From: Arachnopeziza araneosa
Lineage: Eukaryota; Ascomycota; Leotiomycetes; Helotiales; Arachnopezizaceae
Direction of reading: 5' to 3'
Length of the DNA: 64,000 nucleotides
Assembly: GCA_003988855.1 (NCBI GenBank)
Contig: QYAI01000101.1
Location: 36,287 to 100,286 of the forward strand
Shown here: piece by piece, positions 45,449 to 56,367 of the stretch
Layout of the letters: each line of letters starts with the position of its first letter
How positions within the stretch are numbered: the first letter of the stretch is position 1
Notes under the pieces: model-generated
Seen by the model: the letters and a program-made list of their open reading frames with translations, nothing else
What the model was told of the DNA's origin: nothing
The model's database searches: none
Program-made: the position numbers and the translations under genes

Positions 45449-47576
45449 TCAGATAATCCGAATCATTCTCAGTTCTGACTCTTGAAACCAATAATTAACA
45501 CTGCTAATTTCTCTAAAATACCCAATTCGTTGGAAAGTCTCTCTTGGCCCCACCCGTTTCAGCATCAAGCCAATACGCCGACCAGTATTCAACCACTTTG
45601 GCTTTATACTCTCTATTGCCACCTCGAGACACCATGCATCATCCATGCCTGGGACTATTTCACTTTCTGCATCAGGAAATCCCTTGGCTTCTCCCTTTCC
45701 ATGGCCAAATTGAGCGTAGATATCTGACAGAGTTTTGTGTTTCCGTCCAATCCAATAAAAACCTGCGCGACTTGGATCATAAATGTTGATCTCTTCAAGT
45801 CGTCCTACAAGGGTTACGCTTCCGTTTTTGACTGGGCCAAATGGTTCCAGCGAATTCACCAGTTCAATTGTGATATTCTCCACTCTAAAATCGGGGCAGA
45901 TTACACTCGAAAGATGGACAACTCGACCTTGACAAGAAAGCCACGACCAAGTGGGAGCAATGTAAACATCCGGCCGAGGTTGTACTGGATAGACTCCATA
46001 CATCAGCATCACCTCTTTTGTAGATTTCTTCCAGAGAAATTGGTACGCGAAATCAGATTTCCAGATTCCTGCATAGAAACCATCACCGGTAAGACTATGG
46101 AGCTTCTTCACGACCGCAGATATTGCAGGCAACCTATCAGTCGGAAAAGAGATCTTTCGATGGCTGTACTCGCTTACGAAGTTACACCAAAAGACTCTAA
46201 GTTGCTTCCAATCCTCCTCGCGCAGCTGATCTCCTCGACGTGTAGTTCGAAACACAGCAGGAAGGTTTTGGACAGTGTGGTGAATATTATCGAGAAGAAA
46301 ATCATTGACAGATAGACGTATATCTTGATTTGCGTATGGAAGTTCTTGGCAAGCCCAGTAGAGATACAGTGAGGAGTAGACCAAACAGCGTTGGCTGAGA
46401 AGACTCTCTTGAAGACACCACGCTCGAGATTCGGTTGCATCAGGTCCTACGTCTATTTCATCGATGTCTTCTCCGCGCCGAAGAAGGAGGGTACCCTGCT
46501 GACCATAGGGAACGCGCAAGTCAATTTTTGGACTTGGTTTTGGTTTGAGGAATCCTTCATCAGCTCCAGCAGCAGATGCAGCTATAAGGGTAACAGAGGA
46601 ATTTTCATATATGCTGGCCATATTGGCAAGCTCTTTCCTTTTGTCCTCCACGGAATCTTGAACAATACACAGAGCATCAATCCATATATACCGCATCCCA
46701 AGGCTTCTTGTAATATTAATGGCATCTTTGATTGTCGATGACAGCGAACCCAAGTCAATAGAATCGAGGTTCGCAGCAAGATTATCCATGGTAGTTCGTT
46801 GTACCTGTTTTTGACCCCAACAGTAACTCAGCGCGACGTATTTACCAGATAAACCACTTGTGGCACAGAGATGGACTTTGTCATAATCTTGTTCGCCAAT
46901 ATCTAAAACTCTTGTCGGCAAGAGAGAACTCGAGAACTGAGATCCACATGCTTTATGTGTCTTAAAACACTGGCCAACCCAACTTTTCGCAAGCTCAACA
47001 TTTCTCCAAGAGCTAGGATCGGTATCAAACTCTCTACCGGAGATGTATCTTGCAGCCGGATCTCCTATTCCATATCAGGCTTTCGGAATTCGGAAGTAAG
47101 ATAGGATGCTCACCAGCATCAACTCTAATATCTAGAGAGACATACTCCCGCCCAATGATAAAGTTCTCATCCAATGAACGGTAATATTCATCATCAAGTT
47201 GAATCCTTAATTGCTTAAGATCTAAGAATTCTTCTCCCGTGCTTCGACATTGAACGAGCCACCTGCCAGTGACCCATCTTCGATCCCATTGCTGTTCCCA
47301 GCTCAGCTCATCAGTATCTGCCGCTCGATGAAGCTCATCTATCACTAGGACGCAAAGGTCACAATCGCGAGATTGAGCCGTAGATAGAACTCCAGGCTTG
47401 TACGTGTATTCATGGATCAGAGTGCGCCCGTAAGGTTCGTCAGGATTGCCTGATTCTACATCAGCCTGACCCTTCGCTCTTGTTTTGTAATGTCTTATGT
47501 CTAGCTTATCGCGACAGTCTGGACAGAGTTTGGAGAGCACCGCTTGCCTGCTAGTAATCTCTGGCTCGAGAGACAT
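45449..47576 (-). CDS. HET-domain protein (heterokaryon incompatibility-like), intact
   Basis: Two exons: 47576-47114 and 47064-45449 (49-nt intron), 692 aa. After about 200 residues with a Cys-rich start (CPDCRDKL, DCDLCVLV), the HET domain begins near LPTRVLDIG: YVALSYCWG, AINITRSLGMRYIWIDALCI, ELANMASIYENSSVTLIAASA. ESRAWCLQESLLSQRCL completes it. The C-terminal region (YAGIWKSDFAYQFLW, IAPTWSWLSCQG) is the usual tail of the TOL/HET-6-like subgroup. HET domains trigger cell death on incompatible fusion or in NLR-like signalling in fungi. No transmembrane segment. The frame is fully open, unlike the HET remnant at 20 kb, and the two belong to different HET subgroups. Confidence 0.9.
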
Positions 47577-47751
47577 TTTTAGCACGGGAAAAGGCAAGTG
47601 TGTACGTCGGGAGTTTAGTGCGATTTACATTCCACCTCAAAATCTAGAAGTGGCGATATGGACCAGTAGTTTAGGTATTTCGGTGCTCTACGCTTCAAAT
47701 GGCTACTTAATAAATAATTCCCTTAATGAATGGGGCAAGTGTGAGCGGTGA

Positions 47752-47957
47752 CTAGGTAAGCAGAGTGGTGGTTTGACGAGATGTCTTGGGATCCTGAGTC
47801 TAAGCGCGCTAATCAGCTGCAGGAGGAAGTGACTTACCCTGACGCTCAACAGCCGGTCAATGCGCTGCACTACAACTTTTGAGTCGAGGACGTGTTCACA
47901 TACGAAGGGGAATTCGTCGTCGCTGAGAAAATTAAATTCACAGGTAATGGGCGACAT
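47752..47957 (-). CDS. Possible tiny gene between HET and next gene (tentative)
   Basis: ATG at 47957 opens 40 codons (acidic, FNFLSDDEFPFVCEHV) that end exactly at a consensus donor (AGG|GTAAGT, 47838|47837). A 44-nt intron (47837-47794) would join a short second exon with stop at 47752, giving about 53 aa. Only the strong donor and codon-like first exon support it. It could be a remnant or a 5' exon of something lost. Confidence 0.22.
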
Positions 47958-47982
47958 ATTTATTTTCTATTTCAGAACTGCG

Positions 47983-49416
47983 CTATTGACTCTTCAAATA
48001 CCTCGCAGCTTGCGACAGAAAATCTCCTACTTTGTGCAAACAAGTAGTATTAGCTATAGCATCCCTCACTGATTCCCCAATCGTGTAATCAAAAGGCTGT
48101 CTACTTGTCGAATCCACGCCCGGAATCTTCAACGACTTGATTGTTTCCTGCTCTGACGATGGCAGAGTTGCGATATATGCTTGGAATTCATCCATTGCTT
48201 GCCGGCTGGGTGCTGTATCAACAGTCTGGTCTTCGAGCATAATTTTTCCAACCTTGGCTACCCATTGAATAGTTGATGAACGGACACCTTTCTTTAGTTG
48301 GGCTTGTTTGACCTGCATAGGTTTGAGACGTTGTCCTAATGGATGTGCAAGAATTTGCTTGATATCTGCCTCCGTGAATAGTTGCTTACTCAAGGGATTC
48401 CGCATGACTCCATCATTGGCAGTGATAGCTTGTGCCAACTCGTCCATATCCCAAGCGTGGTTATCTTCACTCACGAAAAAGTTCCCTTTCGGAATTTCTG
48501 TGATCGAGTCTCCTAGCATCGTTTCCGAATTCACATATCTCTTCTCCAAATGTTCTCTTTCGATATGCCGCAAAGCAGTGATAGTGTCCTTAGTCATGGA
48601 ATCTGGTAGTGCGGCTTCGAGGAGAATTTTCCGTTTCACAAGTCGCTCGCGGATGGAATTGACCTCTAGAGGTGGATCTTGGGCTGCGGCCCATCGGATA
48701 ATGGCCTCGAAGTCTTCAATTACGAGTTCTTCAGCTTGATCTGGAGATGCTTTGATTTGCCGTGCTCGTTCCCGGGCAGCAACTGGTCGTTCCATTGATA
48801 GGACGCTGCTGATGCGACCTTCACTCATGGCTTGGAGGTTGTAGAGAGCTTCGTCGTCTCCTGGAGTTAAAAGATCAGAGAAAGCGGCCGCGAGTTCAAC
48901 TTGAAGCATTTGAGCTTCAAGTCGGAGTGTTTGATAGCCATTCACGAGGTCTTTTTCCTGGGTAGAGAGATTTGTAATCAGTTGAGAATTGCTCGATTCC
49001 CCCTGAGAAGCACTTGTCGCTGAGGTAATAGGATGAATCCTTCGAGAAGAAATTTTGTGGGACTTTGACTGCTCGTAATCGTTCTTGGATTTTGATTTTG
49101 AAGTAGGCTTGCGATTGAGATATTGGGCTGCAAGTTTGTTGTTTGGATCCAGCTGTTGAAGTGTGGAAGCAAATCCAGCAATCATTTCTAAAGGCCGTCT
49201 ATTAACTTCTTCACGTCTGACTAGGGGATTAAAATGCGTGTGTTGATACTCAGCCTCGTCACGCGTATCGAATAACTGATGTAGAAAGTACGTACCTTTG
49301 TCGCCCAACTCGGCCCACACCCCGAGGAGCATCTCGTGTACGAGCACATTTGATGGATCGCGGTCCAGAGAATGGTAAAGATCATCCAAAAGGTCGGAAT
49401 TCATGTTTGATGCCAT
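47983..49416 (-). CDS. Conserved-looking unknown protein, 477 aa
   Basis: Single exon from ATG 49416 (MASNMNSDLLDDLYHSL). Mostly charged and helical: an N-terminal helical part (residues 1-75), a Ser/Lys-rich linker, a heptad-like stretch around residues 150-190 (DLVNGYQTLRLEAQMLQVEL), a Glu-rich middle and a C-terminal part with NPLSKQLFTEADIKQILAHP and LGQRLKPMQVKQ. No signal peptide or membrane segment, so probably cytosolic or nuclear. The LFTEADIKQILAHPLG segment reminds me of a helix common in fungal orphan proteins, but I do not recognise a domain. The frame stays open upstream to 49440 without an ATG. Confidence 0.6.
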   Translation of the reverse strand: MASNMNSDLLDDLYHSLDRDPSNVLVHEMLLGVWAELGDKGTYFLHQLFDTRDEAEYQHTHFNPLVRREEVNRRPLEMIAGFASTLQQLDPNNKLAAQYLNRKPTSKSKSKNDYEQSKSHKISSRRIHPITSATSASQGESSNSQLITNLSTQEKDLVNGYQTLRLEAQMLQVELAAAFSDLLTPGDDEALYNLQAMSEGRISSVLSMERPVAARERARQIKASPDQAEELVIEDFEAIIRWAAAQDPPLEVNSIRERLVKRKILLEAALPDSMTKDTITALRHIEREHLEKRYVNSETMLGDSITEIPKGNFFVSEDNHAWDMDELAQAITANDGVMRNPLSKQLFTEADIKQILAHPLGQRLKPMQVKQAQLKKGVRSSTIQWVAKVGKIMLEDQTVDTAPSRQAMDEFQAYIATLPSSEQETIKSLKIPGVDSTSRQPFDYTIGESVRDAIANTTCLHKVGDFLSQAARYLKSQ

Positions 49417-50277
49417 TCTGCCTAGGTTACAGAGAGACAAGGCTGAATTGTTGTCTGGGAAATTGATGTGTTTCCTTAGTCATCAAGATTCATTCCCTGA
49501 CTCTTACCTGTGATCGACGAGATTTGACACTTCTATCCAGGCTATCACTCTGCTGCAGCGCCTTTTCCGATATCTCCACGATCATGACGTTTTACTGCTT
49601 CATTGTGCCAGGTGAGTAGAGGAAAGATGGGGTGTGGCAGGAGAGGTTGATTGAGGTTTAACAAGGCGATAGGATTGACTAAGCGAAGAAAATTTGGGGG
49701 TGCAATTACAAGGCGAGGCATTCCGGAAAGCAACTTCCAGGTAGAGATGGTCTTCAGCCACCGAACGTTTTCATTTGAAGTTGACGGCCAACTAGCAGCA
49801 CAGCCTGATTTGATGATATCATGCGACTCAAACCCCTCTTACCTTCGTCCTATAGCAGTCACTCACATGTTCCATTGCCTGATGAACTGGGCCTGCGAGC
49901 CTTGCGATTGGTAATGCTGCCTTCAATACGTAGTTCTAGGGTCTTGATCCTGCCGTATGCGCTGTCACAATATTTCTTAGGTTTCACCTGCGGACTCTGG
50001 TCTTTATTCAGCCCATGCTCATGGTAGCTCGGAAAGGTTTCATATTATATGTGACTTTGCTCCAAAGCAGGCTAGCGTAGAAATCCACAAGCTCACTTAT
50101 TTCCGTCCTGTCTATCACAAGGGGCTCACAGCCAATGAACTTTCAATACGGTTGGAGGTAAACACTTCCTTCTTTGTGAATATCTCGATCGCATGTATAT
50201 CTTACTAGACTCCGGGAGTAGTGACACGCCCTTGTATCAAAATCTACAAAAACATTCAAGGACCTTTAGCATGTATA
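49417..50277. promoter_or_regulatory. Divergent intergenic region
   Basis: About 860 bp between the starts of the unknown minus-strand gene and the PARP-like gene. Short frames on the plus strand have no recognisable content. Confidence 0.3.
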
Positions 50278-53200
50278 ATGTGTAGTCAAGAAATGTGGCG
50301 GCAACCTTCTTCTTCTTCAGTTACACAAAACCCGAAAAAGCATTCACGTTTTGCTTCATTGCTGAAGCCGTCGACGAGATCATCGAAGGTTGAAGAAAAG
50401 CGCGAAAAGCAAAAAGATGAGTCAGCCTCGAGGATTCCAAACCGGCAAAACTGGCACCAAGAAGTGAAGAGCTGTGGAGATGTGCTTGAGTATTTGTTCA
50501 GTGGTCAACCTCAAATAGACGAAAAGCGAGCAACATCGTTGAATCGGCCCACAACTGAGTATCTGATAGCAATCAACCCCAAGATAACTCGACCGTCGAT
50601 CGAGTCTGACCAAATTTTGAGCGACCTTCTCGAAGAACACGCCAACAAAGACTCCTTGACACTATGTGCTGCGATTCTCTCTTGTTTAAATGATCTATCG
50701 CCACCACTCGCTACGAAGTATGTCCTCTTACTCCGTGGGTTACAAACCCAAACATATTTACGTTGTATGATTGTGGCCTGCCAAATCAAACCTGGCGTAA
50801 TACCTGCTGGAGTAATTCAAGCTGTCAAGTTGCTCCTTCTGATCGTCTCTGGTCAAGCCCAAGGACTTCAAGAATTTGGGCAACTTCTTCATTATCTGCT
50901 TTTGGACCAGACCGCAGTTTATCTACCCCATGATATCGTTAATACCTTGTTGGCAAATTCTTGGTCTCAGTCTCATCTTCCTTCACAAATACAAGTTCAT
51001 CTTGATCAACACCAGTTTATGACCGCATTCGGACTAATCTCTTGGCTTCAAGAGGTCACTGGAAACGTAAATAATGGCGAAATGCTTGAACTCCTGGATT
51101 TCCACTTCCAGTGCTGGTCTTGGCTCTCTATATGGAAACCCAACCTTGATCGGATTCAAGTATGGGAGCACGGCAAAATCAATAAGAAGCAACGAGAGAG
51201 GCTGTCCAATATCTTCAAATTGGACGGTCCTGACAATGAGACACAGAAGCAACCTTCCCTTAGGCTTGCTGAGCTTCAAAACTATAAAGACGTTAGAATC
51301 GAACCAGCTACCGCAGAAAATATTGAGAAATTATTGAATCTCTTGCACAGATCTTGTCTTAATGGACCCAACTCTATTGAGTTTTTCATTCAACAGTGTA
51401 TGGGGAAGATCGTTTCTCTTGAGGTGCTATCGATGGTTGAAAATGTCGTACAAGACGGAAAAGATGCTCTCTGTGGAACCTTGGTTAGCTTGGCACATCC
51501 TCTCGATCACCCGTCAGACCTAACAAGTGATGTGTATGCATTGATCGAATCTGTTTCGGTTTTGGGAAGCTTAAGCAGTCTAGAAGATTACAATCCTCTA
51601 GTTGACCAGCTTGTCACTCGTTTTTGCAGCACAATGCAGTTAGCTCAACATGAATTCCGTAGACAACTTCGATCAGGACCTGGAGACTATATGGGCATGT
51701 TAGTTCATGAGCTTGGAACGGCTATTTTGCTGTCTTCTGGACTCCATTCGAAACTACCACCGGGGATCTTGCAGATGATTCAAAAATTCCCACCAAAGAA
51801 TTCTCTGGAAGCAATATTTGATGAGCTTCAAGATGATAGCCTGAGCAAGGCGCCCCACAGTGCTCGACTCAAAACATACTTGATATCATCACTAGGTGGA
51901 AGTGAGACTGCTGAGTCTAGATCAATTACATTGGACAATATCCAAGCTGAAATTCAATTTTGGAAGCGTCCACCGGATATTTTGCGGAAAGATTTTGCAA
52001 AGAAGTTAGGAAAGATTCAAGGATTAGATTACGCACTTTACGCGAAGTGTTTGACTGTTATGTTGACCGAAAATGATCTGTATATCACGGACATGAGAAA
52101 CATCATCGCAGCAGGCGATGAGCATACAAGCCTTAAATTTGCCGCCTATCTTTCATATCGTCGAGGATTTAATCAACTGCTAAGTGAATGTTGGCTTTCA
52201 CTGGTGGTATCACTACTAAAATCGCAGAGAGAATCATTTCTGCCTACGATGGCTGATTCGGTATCTTTTGTAGAATGGGACAAGCTAGTGGGAGATCTGG
52301 ACCGGTTACTTGCTCCGATTTCGGACCAGCTTCCCAAGTCTGGCCCTGGCCTCACGAGGGAGCGTATGGCTTGGTGGAAGACATTGTCACAAAATGTGCC
52401 CGCTGTCAGATTATTGGTTGAAATGCAGGGCCAGAACAGAAATCTACAATGGCTTTACTTTCCATCCTCACCGGATCATGTCATTCCACTTCTTCAAGTT
52501 GCCTCAGATGGAAAGAATATGTCTCCTCTGAAACAGCAGATAATCTCTTATCTGCGACGTAACGGTAGCAATATAAGTGAAGTATGTAGCTGTATTCGAC
52601 TGATAGCCGGTACATCCGTGCTTGGTAGGGCGGTTTGCAAACGCTTTCTCTTGAGAGAACAGACAAGTCGTTGGACTGATCTAGATATATCCGTCGTCAT
52701 TGATGCTTGGAGCAGGCACAATTCTTTGTCATCGGCAGATAGTTTGGCATTAGAATCCGTTGGGTTACTTTTGGGCCTCCCATTAGTAACAAAATCAAGT
52801 GCTGTCAACAGTCGTTCATCAGTAACACTATTGCAATCTGAGCATGAAACTCTCATCGAGAAAGCAAGAGCACTGGAAGTAATTCGGTTAAAACTTCAAC
52901 GCCAGTATCCTCAGAGGATATCCGCCATTCTATCAAACGTTGGAGTAGAAAACGACACACGCGGTAGAACTCTGGACGACAAAATTTCTGACGAGCTTGG
53001 CGATGCGGTAGACGAAGTTGGTGACAACGAGTACGAACTTGCATTTCCTTTGACAGGCCTCAGTAGCCTTCAAAGTCAATCTCGCGGCATCCACAAAAGC
53101 TCTCGCATGCTTCTGGTTCGTCTTTATCTAACAGGAAGCCCACAATTTTGTATTCATTTCTCTCCAAATGATGAAGGTCAGAGTCGACATAGGTACTGGC

Positions 53201-54255
53201 GGCCGAGTGACAATCAAGAGCCACCAGCGACATCCTGCACAACTAAATCAAATTTATTCACTTATTACCTCGTTTGCAACTTACACCATGCATTACGAAA
53301 TGGCCTGCGCTCTATTCCTCAAATTTACAAGTTTATTCAGAATCTAATCTCAACCCATCCAACAACCTGCCTCGTATGCTCAACTGATATCGGTACCAAA
53401 GTATGGAAGCCGACGACTTGTTCTATCCAATGCTCTCAGAAATTCCGAGGGGCGCCTCTGGAAGCTCGGCTGCACAATTTATTAATTGACCCGGTTGCAA
53501 TGGACCTCCTCTTAACAAGTGTGTACGCGGCAGCAGCAGATACTTCTGCTCTCGATCTTCTGCAGGGCTGTCCTGTTCAAAAGCACAGGGTAACGGCGGT
53601 CATCGACACACTACCTGCTTTATCCAGCTTTCAGAATGTAAATGATCTTAAAGCTGCTATCCAAGGAGTTGATGGATTCGGAAAAGAACGTGAAGATCTA
53701 CTGTCATGGCTATGTCTGAGATTTAGAGGCATAATACTTAGCGCACAAGGCAGTTTTCGAGTTCCTAGCATGCCAAATACGCATCAATTCCTGATGCTAA
53801 ACAGCAATCTCGAAAGAGAGATATCGTTCAACAGAAAGGCCCTGAAAGGAAGTGGTCGCGTAGTCTTTCACGGCACTCAAGTCTCGCGACTCTTTCTAAT
53901 TCTAACACAAGGACTAAAGGTCATGAGCGGGACACCGTTCATGCTGACCGGCGCCGCTGGAGGAGCTGGCATCTACTGCGCTGATGACCAATCGACTTCT
54001 CTCAGCTATTCTGGTATGACAGGCCAAAGCTGGAAGAACAGCGCGCTTGGGAATATGAGAGTCATGTTAGGTTGTGAGCTAGCGAAAAACAGAGGACCTC
54101 TCTTAGGGAACTATCATGTAGTTTCTGATGAGAACTCCTTGTTAGTTCGTTATGTTTTCCTGCTGCCAACGAACTACCAACCTCCACCACGACACCACGT
54201 CGAGCCGGCTATGACGATTACCTATGCGAATTTACGGTCTGGGACACTTGTGTAA
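50278..54255 (+). CDS. Large protein with C-terminal PARP6/8-like ADP-ribosyltransferase domain
   Basis: Single uninterrupted exon, 1325 aa from the ATG at 50278. The first ~900 residues are helical, leucine-rich and unassigned (possibly a HEAT-like solenoid). Near residue 1040 a Cys motif (TTCLVCSTDIGTKV...TTCSIQCSQKF) may bind zinc. The C-terminal ~200 residues match the PARP catalytic fold: VVFHGTQVSRLFLILTQGL (H of the NAD site), GAAGGAGIYCADDQSTSLSY (the Y block), then SDENSLLVRYVFLL. The H-Y pair followed by a non-Glu third position suggests mono-ADP-ribosylation, as in PARP6/8/16. Substrate unknown. Absence of introns over 4 kb is unusual here. It is flanked by unrelated genes. Confidence 0.8.
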   Translation: MCSQEMWRQPSSSSVTQNPKKHSRFASLLKPSTRSSKVEEKREKQKDESASRIPNRQNWHQEVKSCGDVLEYLFSGQPQIDEKRATSLNRPTTEYLIAINPKITRPSIESDQILSDLLEEHANKDSLTLCAAILSCLNDLSPPLATKYVLLLRGLQTQTYLRCMIVACQIKPGVIPAGVIQAVKLLLLIVSGQAQGLQEFGQLLHYLLLDQTAVYLPHDIVNTLLANSWSQSHLPSQIQVHLDQHQFMTAFGLISWLQEVTGNVNNGEMLELLDFHFQCWSWLSIWKPNLDRIQVWEHGKINKKQRERLSNIFKLDGPDNETQKQPSLRLAELQNYKDVRIEPATAENIEKLLNLLHRSCLNGPNSIEFFIQQCMGKIVSLEVLSMVENVVQDGKDALCGTLVSLAHPLDHPSDLTSDVYALIESVSVLGSLSSLEDYNPLVDQLVTRFCSTMQLAQHEFRRQLRSGPGDYMGMLVHELGTAILLSSGLHSKLPPGILQMIQKFPPKNSLEAIFDELQDDSLSKAPHSARLKTYLISSLGGSETAESRSITLDNIQAEIQFWKRPPDILRKDFAKKLGKIQGLDYALYAKCLTVMLTENDLYITDMRNIIAAGDEHTSLKFAAYLSYRRGFNQLLSECWLSLVVSLLKSQRESFLPTMADSVSFVEWDKLVGDLDRLLAPISDQLPKSGPGLTRERMAWWKTLSQNVPAVRLLVEMQGQNRNLQWLYFPSSPDHVIPLLQVASDGKNMSPLKQQIISYLRRNGSNISEVCSCIRLIAGTSVLGRAVCKRFLLREQTSRWTDLDISVVIDAWSRHNSLSSADSLALESVGLLLGLPLVTKSSAVNSRSSVTLLQSEHETLIEKARALEVIRLKLQRQYPQRISAILSNVGVENDTRGRTLDDKISDELGDAVDEVGDNEYELAFPLTGLSSLQSQSRGIHKSSRMLLVRLYLTGSPQFCIHFSPNDEGQSRHRYWRPSDNQEPPATSCTTKSNLFTYYLVCNLHHALRNGLRSIPQIYKFIQNLISTHPTTCLVCSTDIGTKVWKPTTCSIQCSQKFRGAPLEARLHNLLIDPVAMDLLLTSVYAAAADTSALDLLQGCPVQKHRVTAVIDTLPALSSFQNVNDLKAAIQGVDGFGKEREDLLSWLCLRFRGIILSAQGSFRVPSMPNTHQFLMLNSNLEREISFNRKALKGSGRVVFHGTQVSRLFLILTQGLKVMSGTPFMLTGAAGGAGIYCADDQSTSLSYSGMTGQSWKNSALGNMRVMLGCELAKNRGPLLGNYHVVSDENSLLVRYVFLLPTNYQPPPRHHVEPAMTITYANLRSGTLV

Positions 54256-54368
54256 ATGAAAGATCTATATTTCAAAGTCGTCACGCCACTGACAGTTTTT
54301 TTGGTTTTACATAGCTATAGTAGTTGAAAATTCACAAAATCCCAAATTGACCTTTTTCATACACCCAA

Positions 54369-55717
54369 TCATACTGTCACCATCGCGGGATCGCTGTCTT
54401 GAACGGTCTCGTTTCTTCTATTCTTCCAAGATGACAGCCATTTCTTCAGCTGAGCCAGGTTTGTTCTTCGGCTATCTGCCACCCTTTGATCATTCATCTC
54501 GATGAGCTCTCTAACCTCATTTTGTCTGGTGGTGTTGCTGCCGCCTCTAAAGACAGGCTCCCAATTTGCATGCAGGTTTCTCTGTCTATCGACCTCGCTC
54601 AATTTCATTTGATGCATCTGCCTAGCGTTTTCCGGAACATTTTGATCCTTCAAACTGTTTTCGATATCATCTAAAATGCTAGACATTGTTGGCGCTGTAT
54701 TTCTCCCACCATCTGTAGCTTCAGCAATCTTTCGTTCAATCAAGCTTTTCACTTCTTGCACCGCAGACCGATCCATTACCTTAAGTGGATCCTCGTCAAT
54801 TTTATTCTCAGGTACCGCAACTACGGCAAAACATGCTAGGAAAACGCTGAACAAAGCATAAATGACATCTCTAGCTCTCTCAGTATTGATAATGTTCGCA
54901 TGGCCTTGGTCAAGGTGGCCTACGATGACCACCTCACAGAACGATCTTAGCAGCAAAATACTTGCCGTAACAGCCGCATATGGAATTTCCTGCATATATG
55001 TTACTTTACCAATGGTAAGACGACATCCGCGAAATTCTCACATTGTAGTAATCACACCCAAATTTCCTCTCGAGGACATTAAGGAAAGCTTCGACATTCA
55101 AAAGAAGCACCACACAAAGCTGCAAGGCCATATACGTAACCTCAAACGCACTCCTTATTCTCGCGGTATGATTGACCTTATCCACATCCATACTTCCCAG
55201 CGAGGTTCCCGTTGTAACGATTAAAAGTAGAATATGCACACCCGCCAAAACCCATAAAATGATTGACAGCAGAAGGTGGCCTAATGCTACATCATCTGGT
55301 AGCCGGAAAAATTTAAAGCGTGTGGACACTCGCCACAATCCTGTGACAACAAAAACGTCGGTACAGATTCTAACGATATGCGTGAACATGCTGAAGATGG
55401 TGAATTTAGGGGTTAAGTCTTGCTTGGCATGGACCACTGCTTCATCGATGCAATGTAAAACAAGCCATCTGTGAGGCTGTTAACTTGAAAATTGAAAAAG
55501 AGGAGCTTGCTTGCCCTGAGAGGAGAATGAGTCCGATATGCAAGGGAGTTGCTTCAAGCCAATCTTTTGATCTTCGAATCACTGCAACTAGAGTTGCAAT
55601 TATAGTGACGAAAGCAGCGAGAGCTTCGAAAACAATGCTGCCAGCCCCTGGGTCGATGGTGTAGATCAAAGCTGTGTAGTAGAGGCCGTCACTTGAGTAG
55701 TCGTAGTCGTACCCCAT
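54369..55717 (-). CDS. Seven-transmembrane-like protein with cytosolic tail
   Basis: Three exons: 55717-55515, 55468-55042 and 54989-54369, 416 aa. The first intron (55514-55469, 46 nt) starts GC rather than GT (TCAGG|GCAAGC) and ends CTCACAG with a GTTAAC branch-like site. It is the only junction that joins the two frames. About seven hydrophobic segments are seen (FEALAAFVTIIATLVAVI, LLSIILWVLAGVHILLLIV, MALQLCVVLLLNVEAFL, VIYALFSVFLACFAVVAV), then an 150-residue charged tail with possible coiled coil. This resembles fungal integral membrane proteins of unknown function, with a GPCR-like layout but no identifiable receptor motif. Confidence 0.7.
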
Positions 55718-56367
55718 TTTGTTCCTCACTTCTTGTTTCTTTACAAAGTGTTCCAGATTCACACTTTCAACTCACTCGTATGACTTTCCTGACAGCCAAA
55801 TCACAAGAAGATAATCCAGAAAGTGCAATAATAGCGGTTCGATGACGTTCTGATCATCCTCCATTCAGTCTCAAGACCAAGTCCTGAAGGCGCATTAGGC
55901 TGTACCAACTCCCCCCACCTGAGATGGGCAGTCTCGATACTGATCGGGCTCTGGGTGGCTCTATCACAGACCCCACTCATTCGAAAAGTTGATAGGCTCC
56001 CGAAGGGTCACACGAGAGCCTCACTGGAATCTGCCTTGCCAGCGCATCCTGAATCAACATGCACGATGCACTGCTTATGCAGGTTGGTGTGGGGGATATG
56101 CAAGTTATTGCCGGGTGGGGTGTTTTGGAGAGGGAAAGTTGGGGAGCGCGAGGCTGTAGGATTCCTGACATGAGATAGGACAGAATGCCACTTGTTGCCG
56201 CTATAAGATGGTGATTTTTGAAATTAGTTCTGAAGGTACTTCTGTAAAATGACGTGATATTAATCTTGAGATGAGTTCGATAATGAAAATGAAAACGTAG
56301 GATATTATCTAAAAATCAAAATCTATGTCAACTCGCGGTTGAAGTTCTTAGCAATGAAAAGTGAATT
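55718..56367. other. Gene-free stretch
   Basis: About 650 bp between two minus-strand genes, with a GC-rich middle (55900-56150). No feature recognised. Confidence 0.3.
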
